The position numbers and the translations under genes were made by a program. From Bifidobacterium breve DSM 20213 = JCM 1192 (GTDB lineage: Bacteria; Actinomycetota; Actinomycetes; Actinomycetales; Bifidobacteriaceae), in NCBI RefSeq assembly GCF_001025175.1, contig NZ_AP012324.1:2108001-2172000 (forward strand): a stretch of 64,000 nucleotides of DNA, written 5' to 3'. Shown piece by piece: positions 1-10,000 of the stretch (the first letter of the stretch is position 1; each line of letters opens with the position of its first letter). Under the pieces are notes generated by a model that worked only from the letters and a program-made list of their open reading frames with translations, was not told the DNA's origin and ran no database searches.

Positions 1-227
1 TTACCGACAATGCCGAAAAACTCACCTTGTTTGATATCAAAGGTGATGTCTTTCAGCACTTCCTGCGTACGGTACCCGCGAATGCCACGGAGCCAATTGA
101 ACAGCATGTTCTTCAGGCTGCCAGCACGTTCAACCGGAAGTTTGAAGTTCTTGGATACGTGCTCCACCTTGAGCGCCACCGGTCGGTCAGCGTTCTTCTG
201 CTCCATCGCTTTGTCCATCTTGTTCAT
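1..227 (-). CDS. Polysaccharide ABC exporter ATP-binding subunit, N-terminal part (Wzt/TagH type)
   Basis: The window edge cuts this gene, leaving about 75 N-terminal residues. The reading starts MNKMDKAMEQKN and continues into VALKVEHVSKNFKLP, the usual first strand of an ABC ATPase. It then reads EVLKDITFDIKQGEFFGIVG, which runs up to the Walker A loop at the edge. The ATG at 225-227 lies two bases after the stop of the permease at 230-1057, so the two genes are co-transcribed. A permease plus ATPase next to rhamnose-nucleotide genes is the standard layout of an ABC-2 exporter for lipid-linked surface polysaccharide. The C-terminal part, which would show whether a carbohydrate-binding domain is present, is outside the window. 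Confidence 0.85.
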   Translation of the reverse strand, partial: MNKMDKAMEQKNADRPVALKVEHVSKNFKLPVERAGSLKNMLFNWLRGIRGYRTQEVLKDITFDIKQGEFFGIVG

Positions 228-229
228 CG

Positions 230-1057
230 TCACACCAACTCCGCGAAGTACTGGGATTTAACGGTGAAATACTTCAAACCACCCAAGAAGATCAGTACAG
301 AAAGAATAATCGGCCAGCACTGCAGGAATGGGTTATCCACCCACTGCCAAATGGTCTGATTTGCAGGGCTAATCATCACATGACGCGCATCCTGAACGAT
401 TTGCGCCACTGGGTTGAGAATCAGATCGAGCCGGGCAAATATCGGACCATATTCGCCCGCCTTTGAAGTGATAAGGGAAATAGGGTAGATAATAGGCGTG
501 GCATAGAATCCAGCCTGCATTACCACTTCCCAGATGGGGTTCAAGTCACGCAGATTGACATACACGGCACTGAGGAAGAAAGCGATTCCCAACGACAGCA
601 TATACAACTCAAGCACCAGAGGAACCATCAGCAACCACGACCAGGTAAGACTGACGCCGTTAATCAGAGCAAATACCACCACCACAACAAAGTTGATGCC
701 GAAGTTAATCATGGCGCTCATGGATGAGGCAATGACAATCACATACTTCGAGAAGTGAATCTTGCGCAGCAGATCACCATGCCCCACAATCGACATCATG
801 CCGCCGGTAGTGGTTTCGTTGAAGAAATTCCACATGATGATGCCCAGCAAAAGCGCCACGGAGAAGTGAGGCACATCAGCACCGAACTTCAGGAACCGGA
901 CGAACACGAGATACATGATGGTGAACAGCATCAGTGGCTTGAGCACAGACCAGATGTATCCCAAGAAGGACTGCTGGTAACGAAGTTTGAAGTCGGTGCT
1001 AACCATCGCCTTCAGTAATAGGCGGTTCTTCCTGGTGAAGATTTCCGTGATGTTCAA
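230..1057 (-). CDS. ABC-2 polysaccharide export permease (Wzm/TagG type)
   Basis: This is a 275-residue integral membrane protein, the usual length for Wzm/TagG permeases. The N-terminus is short and cytoplasmic, followed by the family hallmark region LRYQQSFLGYIWSVLKPL (about residues 25-42). About six hydrophobic segments follow, with the conserved loop NLRDLNPIWEVVMQAGFYAT near residue 170. With the ATPase at 1-227 it would flip a lipid-linked polysaccharide across the membrane. The rmlA gene lies upstream, separated by a terminator-like hairpin at 1078-1123, so this gene pair may be partly uncoupled from rml transcription. The family is clear; the exported glycan is inferred from the neighbours. 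Confidence 0.9.
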   Translation of the reverse strand: MNITEIFTRKNRLLLKAMVSTDFKLRYQQSFLGYIWSVLKPLMLFTIMYLVFVRFLKFGADVPHFSVALLLGIIMWNFFNETTTGGMMSIVGHGDLLRKIHFSKYVIVIASSMSAMINFGINFVVVVVFALINGVSLTWSWLLMVPLVLELYMLSLGIAFFLSAVYVNLRDLNPIWEVVMQAGFYATPIIYPISLITSKAGEYGPIFARLDLILNPVAQIVQDARHVMISPANQTIWQWVDNPFLQCWPIILSVLIFLGGLKYFTVKSQYFAELV

Positions 1058-1077
1058 AATTGCTCCTCAAATACAAC

Positions 1078-1123
1078 AAACCCGCATATTTTATCAGCGC
1101 GGACTAACAATCTATGCGGGTTT
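1078..1123 (-). terminator. Hairpin between rmlA and wzm
   Basis: An 11-bp perfect stem (1078-1088 with 1113-1123) encloses a 24-nt loop. On the minus strand it is followed by a T-rich stretch (GTTGTATTTG). It would end or reduce transcription leaving rmlA. Confidence 0.6.
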
Positions 1124-1134
1124 TCAGTGAAGGT

Positions 1135-2028
1135 CTATCGATCCATCGGTTTGACGATGAACTTATTATCCGCCACATCCTTCAGATGCTTGCCATACGG
1201 GCTCTTGCCATACTTCACAGCGGCCTCCATCAGCTCATCACGAGTAATCCAACCGTTCTCAAAAGCGATTTCTTCGGCAACGGCGATCGGCAGGCCCTGA
1301 GCACGCTGCACGGTGCGCACGAATTCGCCTGCCTCATACAGGGAGTCCATGGTGCCGGTATCCAGCCAGGCATAGCCGCGGCCAAGCGTCTGCACATTGA
1401 GGGTGCCGTCTTCCAGATACATCTTGTTCAGATCGGTAATCTCCAGCTCGCCACGGGGGGACGGCCTGACCTGCTTGGCGAACTCGGTGACGCGTTCGTC
1501 GTAGAAGTACAGGCCGGTCACCGCATAGTTGCTGGCCGGGTGCTCCGGCTTCTCAACGATGGAGATGGCCTTCTTGTTCTCATCGAATTCGACCACGCCG
1601 TATCGCTCAGGATCGTCGACGTAGTAGCCGAACACTGTGGCACCATGTTCCACCGTGGCGGCCTTGCGCAGTGTCCTGCCCAAACCGTTGCCGTAGAAGA
1701 TGTTGTCGCCGAGCACCAGCGCGCACGGCTCACCATCGATGAACTCCTCGCCGAGGATGAATGCCTGGGCCAGGCCATCCGGGGAAGGCTGCACCTTGTA
1801 AGAGAAGCTCACGCCATACTGGGAGCCGTCTCCCAACAAACGCTCGAAGTTCGGCAGATCCTTCGGCGTGGAGATGATCAGAATGTCACGGATGCCCGCC
1901 ATCATCAGCACGCTCAACGGGTAGTAGATCATCGGCTTGTCATACACGGGAAGCAGCTGCTTCGAGGTCACCGTGGTCAGAGGGTACAGTCTCGTGCCCG
2001 AACCTCCAGCGAGAATGATGCCTTTCAT
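1135..2028 (-). CDS. rmlA: Glucose-1-phosphate thymidylyltransferase
   Basis: RmlA joins glucose-1-phosphate and dTTP to make dTDP-glucose, the first step of dTDP-L-rhamnose synthesis. The protein is 297 residues, normal for the family. It opens with [18 protein letters not shown], which contains the nucleotide-binding GGxGTRL signature, and later shows [12 protein letters not shown] (about residue 107) and an EKP motif. The start at 2028 is chosen because the family begins at this methionine; six further in-frame codons upstream are unlikely to be translated. The gene has its own gap from rmlCD, containing a strong terminator, so it probably has its own promoter. Confidence 0.96.
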   Translation of the reverse strand: MKGIILAGGSGTRLYPLTTVTSKQLLPVYDKPMIYYPLSVLMMAGIRDILIISTPKDLPNFERLLGDGSQYGVSFSYKVQPSPDGLAQAFILGEEFIDGEPCALVLGDNIFYGNGLGRTLRKAATVEHGATVFGYYVDDPERYGVVEFDENKKAISIVEKPEHPASNYAVTGLYFYDERVTEFAKQVRPSPRGELEITDLNKMYLEDGTLNVQTLGRGYAWLDTGTMDSLYEAGEFVRTVQRAQGLPIAVAEEIAFENGWITRDELMEAAVKYGKSPYGKHLKDVADNKFIVKPMDR

Positions 2029-2107
2029 GAAAAACCTGCTTTCCACAACGTTTTACTCATTATTCGTCTACAAACATATTCAGCTTAGCTAACTCTTATT
2101 CAAAATG

Positions 2108-2137
2108 AAAAACCACGCAGAGAGCCTGCGCGGTTTT
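2108..2137 (-). terminator. Rho-independent terminator after rmlCD
   Basis: A stem of about 11 bp (2108-2120 with 2126-2137, one wobble) has a short loop. On the minus strand it is followed by TTTTTCATTTT. It lies just downstream of the rmlCD stop and separates rmlBCD from rmlA. Confidence 0.75.
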
Positions 2138-2168
2138 ATCACTTGAAGTCAACTGTTATGAACAGCTA

Positions 2169-3620
2169 TCAGCCGAGTTCCTTCTGCACGTAGGTCTTGA
2201 GGGTCTCTTCCCAGTCAGCGGGCGCGTATCCGGCTTCACCGATCTTGGCAAGATCCAGTGCGGAGTTGACCGGACGCGGAGATACCGGGTTGGTCGCGTT
2301 CGCGAAGTACTCGGCGGTGCTGATGGGCTTGACCTTGCTGCCGTTGCCGTTCGTCAGGTCGAACACCTCGGCCGCGATATCAGCCCAGGACTTCACGGCG
2401 CCGGAACCGGTCAGGTTGTAGGTGCCGTAGGGGGCGTGGCTGTCAAGCAGGTGGAAGATCGCCTCGGCCATGTCGCGGGTGAAGGTCAGGCGACCGTACT
2501 GGTCGTCCACCACGGTGACCTGATTCAGCTTGTCGGCCGGGTCGGCGACCTTGTTGGACAGCATCATCATGGTCTTCACGAAGTTGCGCCCCTCGCCGAT
2601 CACCCAGCTGGAACGCAGGATGTAATGCTCGGGTGCGTTGGCCACGGCGATGTCGCCCGCAGCCTTGGTCTGGCCGTACACGCCAAGCGGGGCGAACGCC
2701 TCCGTCTCCGTGTGTTCCTTGGCGGTGCCGTCGAACACATAATCCGAACTCACGTGCACGAGGGTGATGTGGTGGTCCTTGGCCACCTTGGCCAGCAGAG
2801 CCGGACCCTGGGCATTCGCCTTCCACGCGATCGGACGGCCTTCAGCGGTCTCGGCCTTGTCGACGGCCGTGTAGGCACCGGCGTTGATGATCGTGCCGTA
2901 CAGGCTCCAATCGTATGCCTCGTATGCCTTCGGGTCGGAGAAGTCGAACTCGTCGATGTCCGTGTACTCGAAGCCCTCCAGACCATGCGCTTCCGCGTAG
3001 GCGCGAATCGCGTGGCCCAGCTGGCCGTTGCAGCCCGTCACCAGGGTGCGCTTGGGAGCCATGGGCTTGGCGTCCTTGAGCATCGGATGGTGCAGATCGG
3101 CCTCGCTGCGCTCGGACTCCTCCAGCGGAATCGGCCACTGGATGTTCAGTTCCGGATCCGCAAGGTTCACGAACGTGTAGGTTTTCTTCTGTTCGAGCGA
3201 CCAGTGCGCGTTCACCAGATACGTGTACACCGTGCCGTCCTGCAGTGCCTGGAAGCTGTTGCCCACGCCGCGAGGCACGTAGATTGCCTTGGACGGATCC
3301 AAACGGGTCGTGTACACCTGGCCGAAGCTCTCGCCCGGGCGCAGGTCAACCCATGCGCCGAAGACCTCGCCGGCCGCGATGCTGATGTACTTGTCCCACG
3401 GCTCCGCGTGAATGCCACGGGTGACGCCCTTGGTGGCGTTGTAGCTGATGTTGTTCTGCACCGGGCCGAAGTCCGGCAGACCCAGACCCATCATCTTGGC
3501 GCGCTGCCAGTTTTCCTTGAACCAGCCACGGTTGTCGCCATGCACCGGCAGGTCGAACACCAGAAGGCCCGGGATGTTCGTCTTCTCGACCTTCAGTTCC
3601 TTCTCGAATTCAAATGCCAT
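2169..3620 (-). CDS. rmlCD: Bifunctional dTDP-4-dehydrorhamnose 3,5-epimerase / dTDP-4-dehydrorhamnose reductase (RmlC-RmlD fusion)
   Basis: This 483-residue protein carries two consecutive enzymes of dTDP-rhamnose synthesis. Residues 1-190 resemble RmlC, the cupin epimerase, with the catalytic-type GIHAEPWDKYI and the barrel strand IYVPRGVGNSFQAL. Residues 200-483 resemble RmlD, an NAD(P)H-dependent reductase, with the Rossmann motif VTGCNGQLGHAI, the segment INAGAYTAVDKAE and a YGQTKAAGD catalytic Tyr-Lys pair. The start at 3620 gives MAFEFEKEL; the upstream in-frame extension overlaps rmlB and looks non-coding. Seven bases separate it from the rmlB stop, so the two genes share an mRNA. The fusion is typical of bifidobacteria, and no separate rmlC or rmlD is needed. 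Confidence 0.95.
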   Translation of the reverse strand: MAFEFEKELKVEKTNIPGLLVFDLPVHGDNRGWFKENWQRAKMMGLGLPDFGPVQNNISYNATKGVTRGIHAEPWDKYISIAAGEVFGAWVDLRPGESFGQVYTTRLDPSKAIYVPRGVGNSFQALQDGTVYTYLVNAHWSLEQKKTYTFVNLADPELNIQWPIPLEESERSEADLHHPMLKDAKPMAPKRTLVTGCNGQLGHAIRAYAEAHGLEGFEYTDIDEFDFSDPKAYEAYDWSLYGTIINAGAYTAVDKAETAEGRPIAWKANAQGPALLAKVAKDHHITLVHVSSDYVFDGTAKEHTETEAFAPLGVYGQTKAAGDIAVANAPEHYILRSSWVIGEGRNFVKTMMMLSNKVADPADKLNQVTVVDDQYGRLTFTRDMAEAIFHLLDSHAPYGTYNLTGSGAVKSWADIAAEVFDLTNGNGSKVKPISTAEYFANATNPVSPRPVNSALDLAKIGEAGYAPADWEETLKTYVQKELG

Positions 3621-3627
3621 GATCGGA

Positions 3628-4653
<1,026 letters not shown>

Positions 4654-4657
4654 CTAC

Positions 4658-4663
4658 AGCATA
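4658..4663 (-). promoter_or_regulatory. Candidate -10 element of rmlB, leaderless spacing
   Basis: On the minus strand the sequence reads TATGCT, then seven bases, then ATG. The hexamer fits TAnnnT, and transcription would start at or next to the start codon. No clear -35 box or Shine-Dalgarno sequence is visible. Confidence 0.35.
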
Positions 4664-4699
4664 CCGTCAGGCATACCGAGACGGCGAGAAAAGACATTG

Positions 4700-6904
4700 T
4701 TACTGGTGCTGAACAATCCGATATGGGGTTCGCCCATTAATCGTTTCGCCAATGCGCTCGAACGAATACCCATTGAACTGCATCGCATCCAGTTTCTGCG
4801 GAGAAAGCACATTGCTCACACCTAGCTTGCGCAATTGCTCCGGCGTGACATGCACGGTAAACGAATCAGGCGCGACTAATGTGAACACATCGGCCGACTC
4901 CTGTTCCACGACATTCACAGAAACAAATGCATACCGATTGTAGATTTCTTCCCATTGTCCATTGGGATCAAGCTTCTTCCATGTGGCAAGATCAGGAGTG
5001 ACTTCCAACGCATTCAATGTGTTTATTCCATTTGCCACTGCAAGATTCGCCAGCTGAGAGCCGAATGCATCATCTATTGCCCACATTCCTGGATTCTCAG
5101 ATTGCAGCGACTGCACTTGTTGTATCAGCGGCTGCTTAGTCACGGGCGCACTCCCATACTGCACAGGATTCACAGACAAACCTGATACCAACAGCCCAAC
5201 GGACACAATTGGCGCCACAACTGTGCGAGCAATTACGCCGTTATTCAGAACAGCGAAACTGAGCAAACCCGCTATGGCAAAACACACCACGACCAGCAGC
5301 CGCCCAATGTACGAGAGATACATCGCATGATTAGCCCATGCCAATATCGCGGCAAACACAAAAGTCACCAGTAATGACTGCTTCCAAGAAAGTTCGCCAT
5401 CGATAATGGCCGCCGCACGCACCAACACTGCGATATTCGCAACGCCCAAAACCACCACGCATCGGCCGCTAGTCACAGAAGTCAACATCATTATCTTAGA
5501 AAGCCAAAGCGGCATACCCACGCAGGCAAATACTGAGAACAACGTTATGACTGTAATAAGCCAGGCACTAAGCACATCCACTTTTTTGCGCTTTATCATG
5601 CCGAATACGGCAAGAATTATTCCGAGCGGGAATAGATCTACGAAACGTGATGCCTCAACCATATTTGTTGTTACAGAGTCAACGGCATAATCCTTGAACG
5701 GGAAAAAGAGAGTGCCCACGGATGATATCAGCGACAGAGGGGGCAGCCCTCCTCCGATGGATTGCCTTGCGCCCGGATATGCCGTGTGCAGCATGGATTG
5801 AATTGTGCCCCACGAAGTCACCACTGCAGAGCCAAGAATCACACAGAATAAGGCAATTTCGCCCACAAAAATCAGGGCGTCTTTCTGTGAAATTCGAATA
5901 TGTCCCCAATGCCGTATGACAATACAAAGAATCAGCACCGCAAGAAGATAACCCAGAGAGATTTGCCATGCGGGATACAAGGTCAGTGCAAACATCCCGG
6001 CGCATATCAGAATCACTGCGGCATATGCGGCCCTATGGCCAGACTCGGTATCGCCAAGATATCGATCAAAGCACACGATGGACACGAATATTGCGATAAG
6101 CATCTCAGGCAGTGCGTTGACTGCGAACCACCATTGCACCAACGGGGCACATGCAATGAGGATTGCACCAACGAACGCTACACCCTTGTGTTTCTCCTGC
6201 CGGCGATCATTGCTGATGCAGAGGAAGAACTCATATGCGGCCAAGAAAAGTACCACTAGGCGCGCAGACCAATAAAAAGCAAGTCCTCGGCTACTGCCGA
6301 AGAGGATATACCCCCAATGGAACGGCCTAAACAACTCGGCAAGAGCCAGCACAGGTGCATCCTTGACGATGAACATGTCCGCCGGTTTATTGCCAAACAA
6401 ATCATTAAAGTAGCTATACCCGGAGTAGCTTTGCGAAAAAGCCAGAGGAGTGCCCACCACATATTCGTCGGTTCGTATTATGCGAGGGGTTCCCCATACC
6501 ACGTCCGTAGACATGTCATGTCCCAGCCAGTAATTCCACATGCCTATGGATGAGCCGCTAATATTCAACAGCACGCAAGCCGCTATGACACTTGCTCCGA
6601 GTATGAAGCGATGGCGGTGCATCCACATACCCACCGGCTTCACGCCAAAAGCAATCATGGCGCCAATCACCAGCAGAGGCATCAATATCAGCAGGAACCG
6701 GATGCACAGCACCGGAACAGACTCCGTTGAAGCAACAGGAGCCAGCCGAAACAGACGTTCGCGAATGCTTGGATACGCCGACATAACCATGCTTGACGCC
6801 ACTGCTGCGCATATGAATACCGCTATCAGGCGGATAAGAAAACCTCGGGCAGCAAGAGGTGATGGCTTAGAGTAACGCGTCCCTTGCAGTCGCTTTGTTG
6901 CCAA
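4700..6904 (-). CDS. Large multi-pass membrane protein of unknown function
   Basis: This is a 734-residue protein. The first about 590 residues are dominated by roughly 13-15 hydrophobic segments. The remaining about 140 residues form a soluble C-terminal domain (from about NPVQYGSAPV onward), presumably on the outer face. The large loop after the third or fourth segment contains WNYWLGHD and RTDEYVVGTPLAFSQ, a layout seen in actinobacterial cell-envelope proteins related to GT-C glycosyltransferases. No experimental role is known to me for this family. It lies immediately upstream of rmlB on the same strand and diverges from a GT2 glycosyltransferase with only 54 bases between them, which suggests a part in surface polysaccharide assembly. 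That role is inference. Confidence 0.75.
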   Translation of the reverse strand: MATKRLQGTRYSKPSPLAARGFLIRLIAVFICAAVASSMVMSAYPSIRERLFRLAPVASTESVPVLCIRFLLILMPLLVIGAMIAFGVKPVGMWMHRHRFILGASVIAACVLLNISGSSIGMWNYWLGHDMSTDVVWGTPRIIRTDEYVVGTPLAFSQSYSGYSYFNDLFGNKPADMFIVKDAPVLALAELFRPFHWGYILFGSSRGLAFYWSARLVVLFLAAYEFFLCISNDRRQEKHKGVAFVGAILIACAPLVQWWFAVNALPEMLIAIFVSIVCFDRYLGDTESGHRAAYAAVILICAGMFALTLYPAWQISLGYLLAVLILCIVIRHWGHIRISQKDALIFVGEIALFCVILGSAVVTSWGTIQSMLHTAYPGARQSIGGGLPPLSLISSVGTLFFPFKDYAVDSVTTNMVEASRFVDLFPLGIILAVFGMIKRKKVDVLSAWLITVITLFSVFACVGMPLWLSKIMMLTSVTSGRCVVVLGVANIAVLVRAAAIIDGELSWKQSLLVTFVFAAILAWANHAMYLSYIGRLLVVVCFAIAGLLSFAVLNNGVIARTVVAPIVSVGLLVSGLSVNPVQYGSAPVTKQPLIQQVQSLQSENPGMWAIDDAFGSQLANLAVANGINTLNALEVTPDLATWKKLDPNGQWEEIYNRYAFVSVNVVEQESADVFTLVAPDSFTVHVTPEQLRKLGVSNVLSPQKLDAMQFNGYSFERIGETINGRTPYRIVQHQ

Positions 6905-6945
6905 AATACTTCCTTAAGTGTCGCACACGGGTACTGGCCAACAAG

Positions 6946-6951
6946 TATAGT
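6946..6951 (+). promoter_or_regulatory. Candidate -10 element of the GT2 gene, leaderless spacing
   Basis: TATAGT is followed by AACCACC and then the ATG at 6959. The seven-base gap puts the transcription start at the start codon, and no Shine-Dalgarno sequence is present. The -35 region is poor. Confidence 0.45.
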
Positions 6952-6958
6952 AACCACC

Positions 6959-7924
6959 ATGTTCGAGAATAATCAGCCTTCCGTTGCGGTGCTTCTTCCT
7001 TGTTTTAACGAGGAGGTCACGATCGGCAAGGTGGTGCGCAACTTCAAGGCCGCGCTGCCGGATGCTACGGTCTACGTGTACGACAACAACTCCACCGACC
7101 GCACCGCCGAGATCGCCGCAGCCGAGGGCGCCATCGTTCGCCGCGAGCCCCGCCAGGGCAAGGGCAACGTGATCCGGGCCATGTTCGAGGACATCGACGC
7201 GGACGTGTACGTCATGGCCGACGGCGACGACACCTACCCGGCCGACGCGGCACCCGCCATGGTGTCCAAGGTGCTCGACGGCTACGACATGGTCATCGGC
7301 GACCGGCTCTCCTCCACCTACTTCCAAGAGAACAAGCGGCCCTTCCACAACTTCGGCAACCGGCTGGTCCGCGGTTCCATCAACGGCCTGTTCAATGCGC
7401 ATGTCACCGACATCATGACCGGATACCGGGCGTTCAGCTTCACGTTCGTCAAGACCTATCCCGTGCTCTCGCGCGGCTTCGAAGTCGAGACCGAGATGAC
7501 CATCCACTCGCTGAACAACAACCTACGGCTCTACGAGATGCCCATCCAGTACCGGGACCGGCCCGCCGGATCAGTATCCAAGCTCGACACCGTGGGCGAC
7601 GGTATCAAGGTCATGAGCACCATATTCCGCATGATCCGCGAATACAAGCCCCTGCCCTTCTTCGGCACCATCGGCCTTCTCATCGGCGCCATCGGCATCC
7701 TGCTGTGCGGGGGGGTCACCTACGAGTTCACCAAGACCGGGCTCGTGGCCCGCTTCCCCACGCTCATCGGCGCCATCATGCTCGTCATCGTCGGCCTGCT
7801 GCTGTTCGCCACCGGCATCATCCTCGACGTCATCGCCAAGAACGACCGCAAGACCTTCATCACCGACACCAACCAATTCGCATACCTCAGGCGACACTTC
7901 ACTAAGCGTCAACGTTCTGAATAG
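6959..7924 (+). CDS. Membrane-anchored family 2 glycosyltransferase (polyprenyl-phosphate sugar transferase type)
   Basis: The 321-residue protein has a GT-A domain in residues 1-230: VAVLLPCFNEEVTIGKVV at the start, YDNNSTDRTAE around residue 38, the metal-binding DGDDTYPADAA around residue 87, and YRDRPAGSVSKL near 205. Two C-terminal membrane segments follow (about 243-265 and 278-305). This architecture matches dolichol- or polyprenyl-phosphate mannose/glucose transferases, which charge a lipid carrier with a sugar for export. The start at 6959 is preferred because the N-terminus then begins MFENNQPSVAVLLPCFNEE; the longer reading would overlap the divergent gene's 5' end. The sugar donor is not determined. 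Confidence 0.88.
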   Translation: MFENNQPSVAVLLPCFNEEVTIGKVVRNFKAALPDATVYVYDNNSTDRTAEIAAAEGAIVRREPRQGKGNVIRAMFEDIDADVYVMADGDDTYPADAAPAMVSKVLDGYDMVIGDRLSSTYFQENKRPFHNFGNRLVRGSINGLFNAHVTDIMTGYRAFSFTFVKTYPVLSRGFEVETEMTIHSLNNNLRLYEMPIQYRDRPAGSVSKLDTVGDGIKVMSTIFRMIREYKPLPFFGTIGLLIGAIGILLCGGVTYEFTKTGLVARFPTLIGAIMLVIVGLLLFATGIILDVIAKNDRKTFITDTNQFAYLRRHFTKRQRSE

Positions 7925-7950
7925 AGCATGGAAACGCTCTTATATACTGA

Positions 7951-7991
7951 TGAGCCGTCCGCAACTAGATTGACTTGTTGCGGACGGCTCA
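7951..7991. terminator. Shared hairpin between convergent genes
   Basis: A perfect 15-bp stem (7951-7965 with 7977-7991) with an 11-nt loop sits between the convergent GT2 gene and the secreted repeat protein. There is no strong T-run on either side, but position and stability suggest a bidirectional terminator. Confidence 0.65.
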
Positions 7992-8022
7992 TGAATGTGT
8001 AATCAGTGTCTATTGGTCACAC

Positions 8023-8739
8023 TCACTGCACTCGATACCAATGCGGTATTTTGTCACCAGGCTGATACGAGCACTGGTACAAATCTCCATCTTCGCTGCG
8101 CCCGTATTGGCCTGCTTCAATCTTCTTGCACCATGCACCAGGGGTAATGGCCCCGGGAACCGTTGCAGGGCCAGACGGCCGCGACGGAGTGGACGGCTGC
8201 GACTGAGCTGGCCCACCAAGCCCTAATGCATACCAAGCCAAACCTTCATCACGCCAACCCGCACGAACCAGTGCATCTCTCTCATTGCTATTCAACGTGT
8301 AGTTATGAGCGCCGGCTTTGGCATTCGGATTATATTGACGGTACAACGGGAATTCGTTCGTCGTATCGGCAGAATACCAGCCGATACCCTCATACCGCCA
8401 ACCCTTCGAGACGAGCATGTCCTTCTCGTAGCTGTTCATCGTGTAGTGGTGATCACCGGCATTGGAATTATATAGACGGTAAACCGGAACCGATGACGTC
8501 ACCGGAGCCACCCATCCGACACCTTCATAGTGCCAGCCAAGGCTTTTCAGATTATCCCGTTCATAGCTATTCGCCGTATAGAAATGCTCACCGGAATTCG
8601 GATTGTACATACGATACATCTCTTGGGAGCCCTCATCCGCATATGCCACATGCGCAGGGCCGGAGACTGCCATCGCTATAGATAGCACCATCATCAATCC
8701 CGAAATTACGGCACAAATTCGCTTCATTGTGATTCGCAT
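8023..8739 (-). CDS. Secreted DUF5648-type repeat protein
   Basis: The protein is about 238 residues with a signal peptide ending near HVAYADEGS. Three repeats of about 43 residues follow, each built around YRLYNxNxGxHxYTxNSxExD followed by GWxYEGIGW. A Ser/Pro linker and a C-terminal module with two cysteines (GAWCKK and LYQCSY) complete it, with no catalytic domain. The ATG at 8739 has AGGAG five bases upstream and is chosen over the GTG two codons earlier. The repeats are nearly identical to those of the next two genes, especially the L,D-transpeptidase. I infer that they attach the proteins to the wall or to a surface glycan; the function is unproven. Confidence 0.8.
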   Translation of the reverse strand: MRITMKRICAVISGLMMVLSIAMAVSGPAHVAYADEGSQEMYRMYNPNSGEHFYTANSYERDNLKSLGWHYEGVGWVAPVTSSVPVYRLYNSNAGDHHYTMNSYEKDMLVSKGWRYEGIGWYSADTTNEFPLYRQYNPNAKAGAHNYTLNSNERDALVRAGWRDEGLAWYALGLGGPAQSQPSTPSRPSGPATVPGAITPGAWCKKIEAGQYGRSEDGDLYQCSYQPGDKIPHWYRVQ

Positions 8740-8944
8740 AACCACTCCTCACTTCTATTAAGTTTTCCTCTCCCCACCAATGATAGATATGTGCCGCTGC
8801 CGACACACAGATGTATATCTGCCGACTATCCACGAAATATCAATAATCCTAATGCCAGCAAAAAGCCAACGACAATCATCAGTTGCACTAGTCCAACGGT
8901 ATCTGCCTATTGATCAGCATCAGCGGCACCGCGCATTCGCGACA

Positions 8945-9904
8945 TCAAAAAATATGCACCACGGTTCCACTCGGTAATTGCTGATAAAACCACTGAGCGT
9001 CCGGGATGCTCAAGCGAACACATCCGTGTGAGGCGGGCTGACCTAGCTTATAGCCTTCACTGACGATGTATTGACCACTCGAATTCGTGGGAACCGAATG
9101 GAAAAGATACGTATTGGTGGGTTCAAATGCAACCCAGTAATTGGCCCCCATACCCTCGCGTGCATTGTAGAAGGAGGAACCACGATTCCCGATACGGAAA
9201 GTTCCCCTAGGAGTTGCGTTGTTGACGCCCGTTGAAGCAATCAGCGTGTAGATAACGTTTGAACCACTTTTGACATATACACGTTGATCGGCAATCGATA
9301 CATTGATACTCAGGTTCGGCGTTACGCTCAGGTTCGGGTACGTGCCACCGGATGGCCGCTGATATTGCGGAACCGGCGCTCCTTCACCTGGACCGACACC
9401 ATACCAGGCCAATCCTTCATCATGCCAACCCGCGCGAACCAGCATGTCTTTCTCATTGCTGTTCAACGTGTAGTTATGAGCACCGGCTTTGGCATTCGGA
9501 TTGTACTGGCGGTACAGCGGATAGCTTCGATTAGTATCGGAGGAATACCAACCGATACCTTCATATCGCCAACCTTTCGAGACAAGCATGTCCCTCTCAT
9601 AACTGTTCAGCGTGTAATGGTGGTCACCGGCATTGGAGTTATACAAACGGTACACCGGAACAGACGATTGAACCGGTGCGCGCCAACCAATACCCTCGTA
9701 CACCCAGCCAACGCCAGTAAGATGATCGCGCTCGTTGCTGTCTGCCGTGTAGAAGTGCTCGCCGGAATTCGGATTGTAGAGACGGTACATGTCTCGCGAG
9801 CCCTCATCTGCTGAGGCCTGTGGAATAGGTGACAACAGCACTGCCATAAACGCCGCCATAACCGCTATTACGACGAATGCATGCTTAGTGATAGTCCTTC
9901 TCAT
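8945..9904 (-). CDS. Secreted L,D-transpeptidase with N-terminal DUF5648-type repeats
   Basis: The protein is 319 residues. The signal peptide (residues 1 to about 32) ends near PQASADEGS. Three wall-type repeats occupy about 38-165, and a YkuD L,D-transpeptidase domain occupies about 195-319. The catalytic signature SHGCVRLS is present with the nucleophilic Cys, together with TPRGTFRIGNR and a partner His in LFHSVPTNSSG. Such enzymes make 3-3 peptidoglycan crosslinks or attach proteins to stem peptides. A GAGAGGTGG ribosome site precedes the ATG. It lies between two other secreted proteins with the same repeats; nucleotide similarity to the gene at 8023 suggests recent duplication of the repeat part. 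Confidence 0.9.
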   Translation of the reverse strand: MRRTITKHAFVVIAVMAAFMAVLLSPIPQASADEGSRDMYRLYNPNSGEHFYTADSNERDHLTGVGWVYEGIGWRAPVQSSVPVYRLYNSNAGDHHYTLNSYERDMLVSKGWRYEGIGWYSSDTNRSYPLYRQYNPNAKAGAHNYTLNSNEKDMLVRAGWHDEGLAWYGVGPGEGAPVPQYQRPSGGTYPNLSVTPNLSINVSIADQRVYVKSGSNVIYTLIASTGVNNATPRGTFRIGNRGSSFYNAREGMGANYWVAFEPTNTYLFHSVPTNSSGQYIVSEGYKLGQPASHGCVRLSIPDAQWFYQQLPSGTVVHIF

Positions 9905-10000
9905 AGCGTTCCACCTCTCAAGTCTTCTCAGACTCCATCATAGAACGATATGAGTGCGAGCACACCGCTCACAGCAAGCAAACAGCTGAACACAAGACAA

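Noticed and set aside
8163-8681. Plus-strand ORF over the repeat protein
   Set aside because: It is antisense to the repeat region and its apparent repeats simply reflect those of the real gene.
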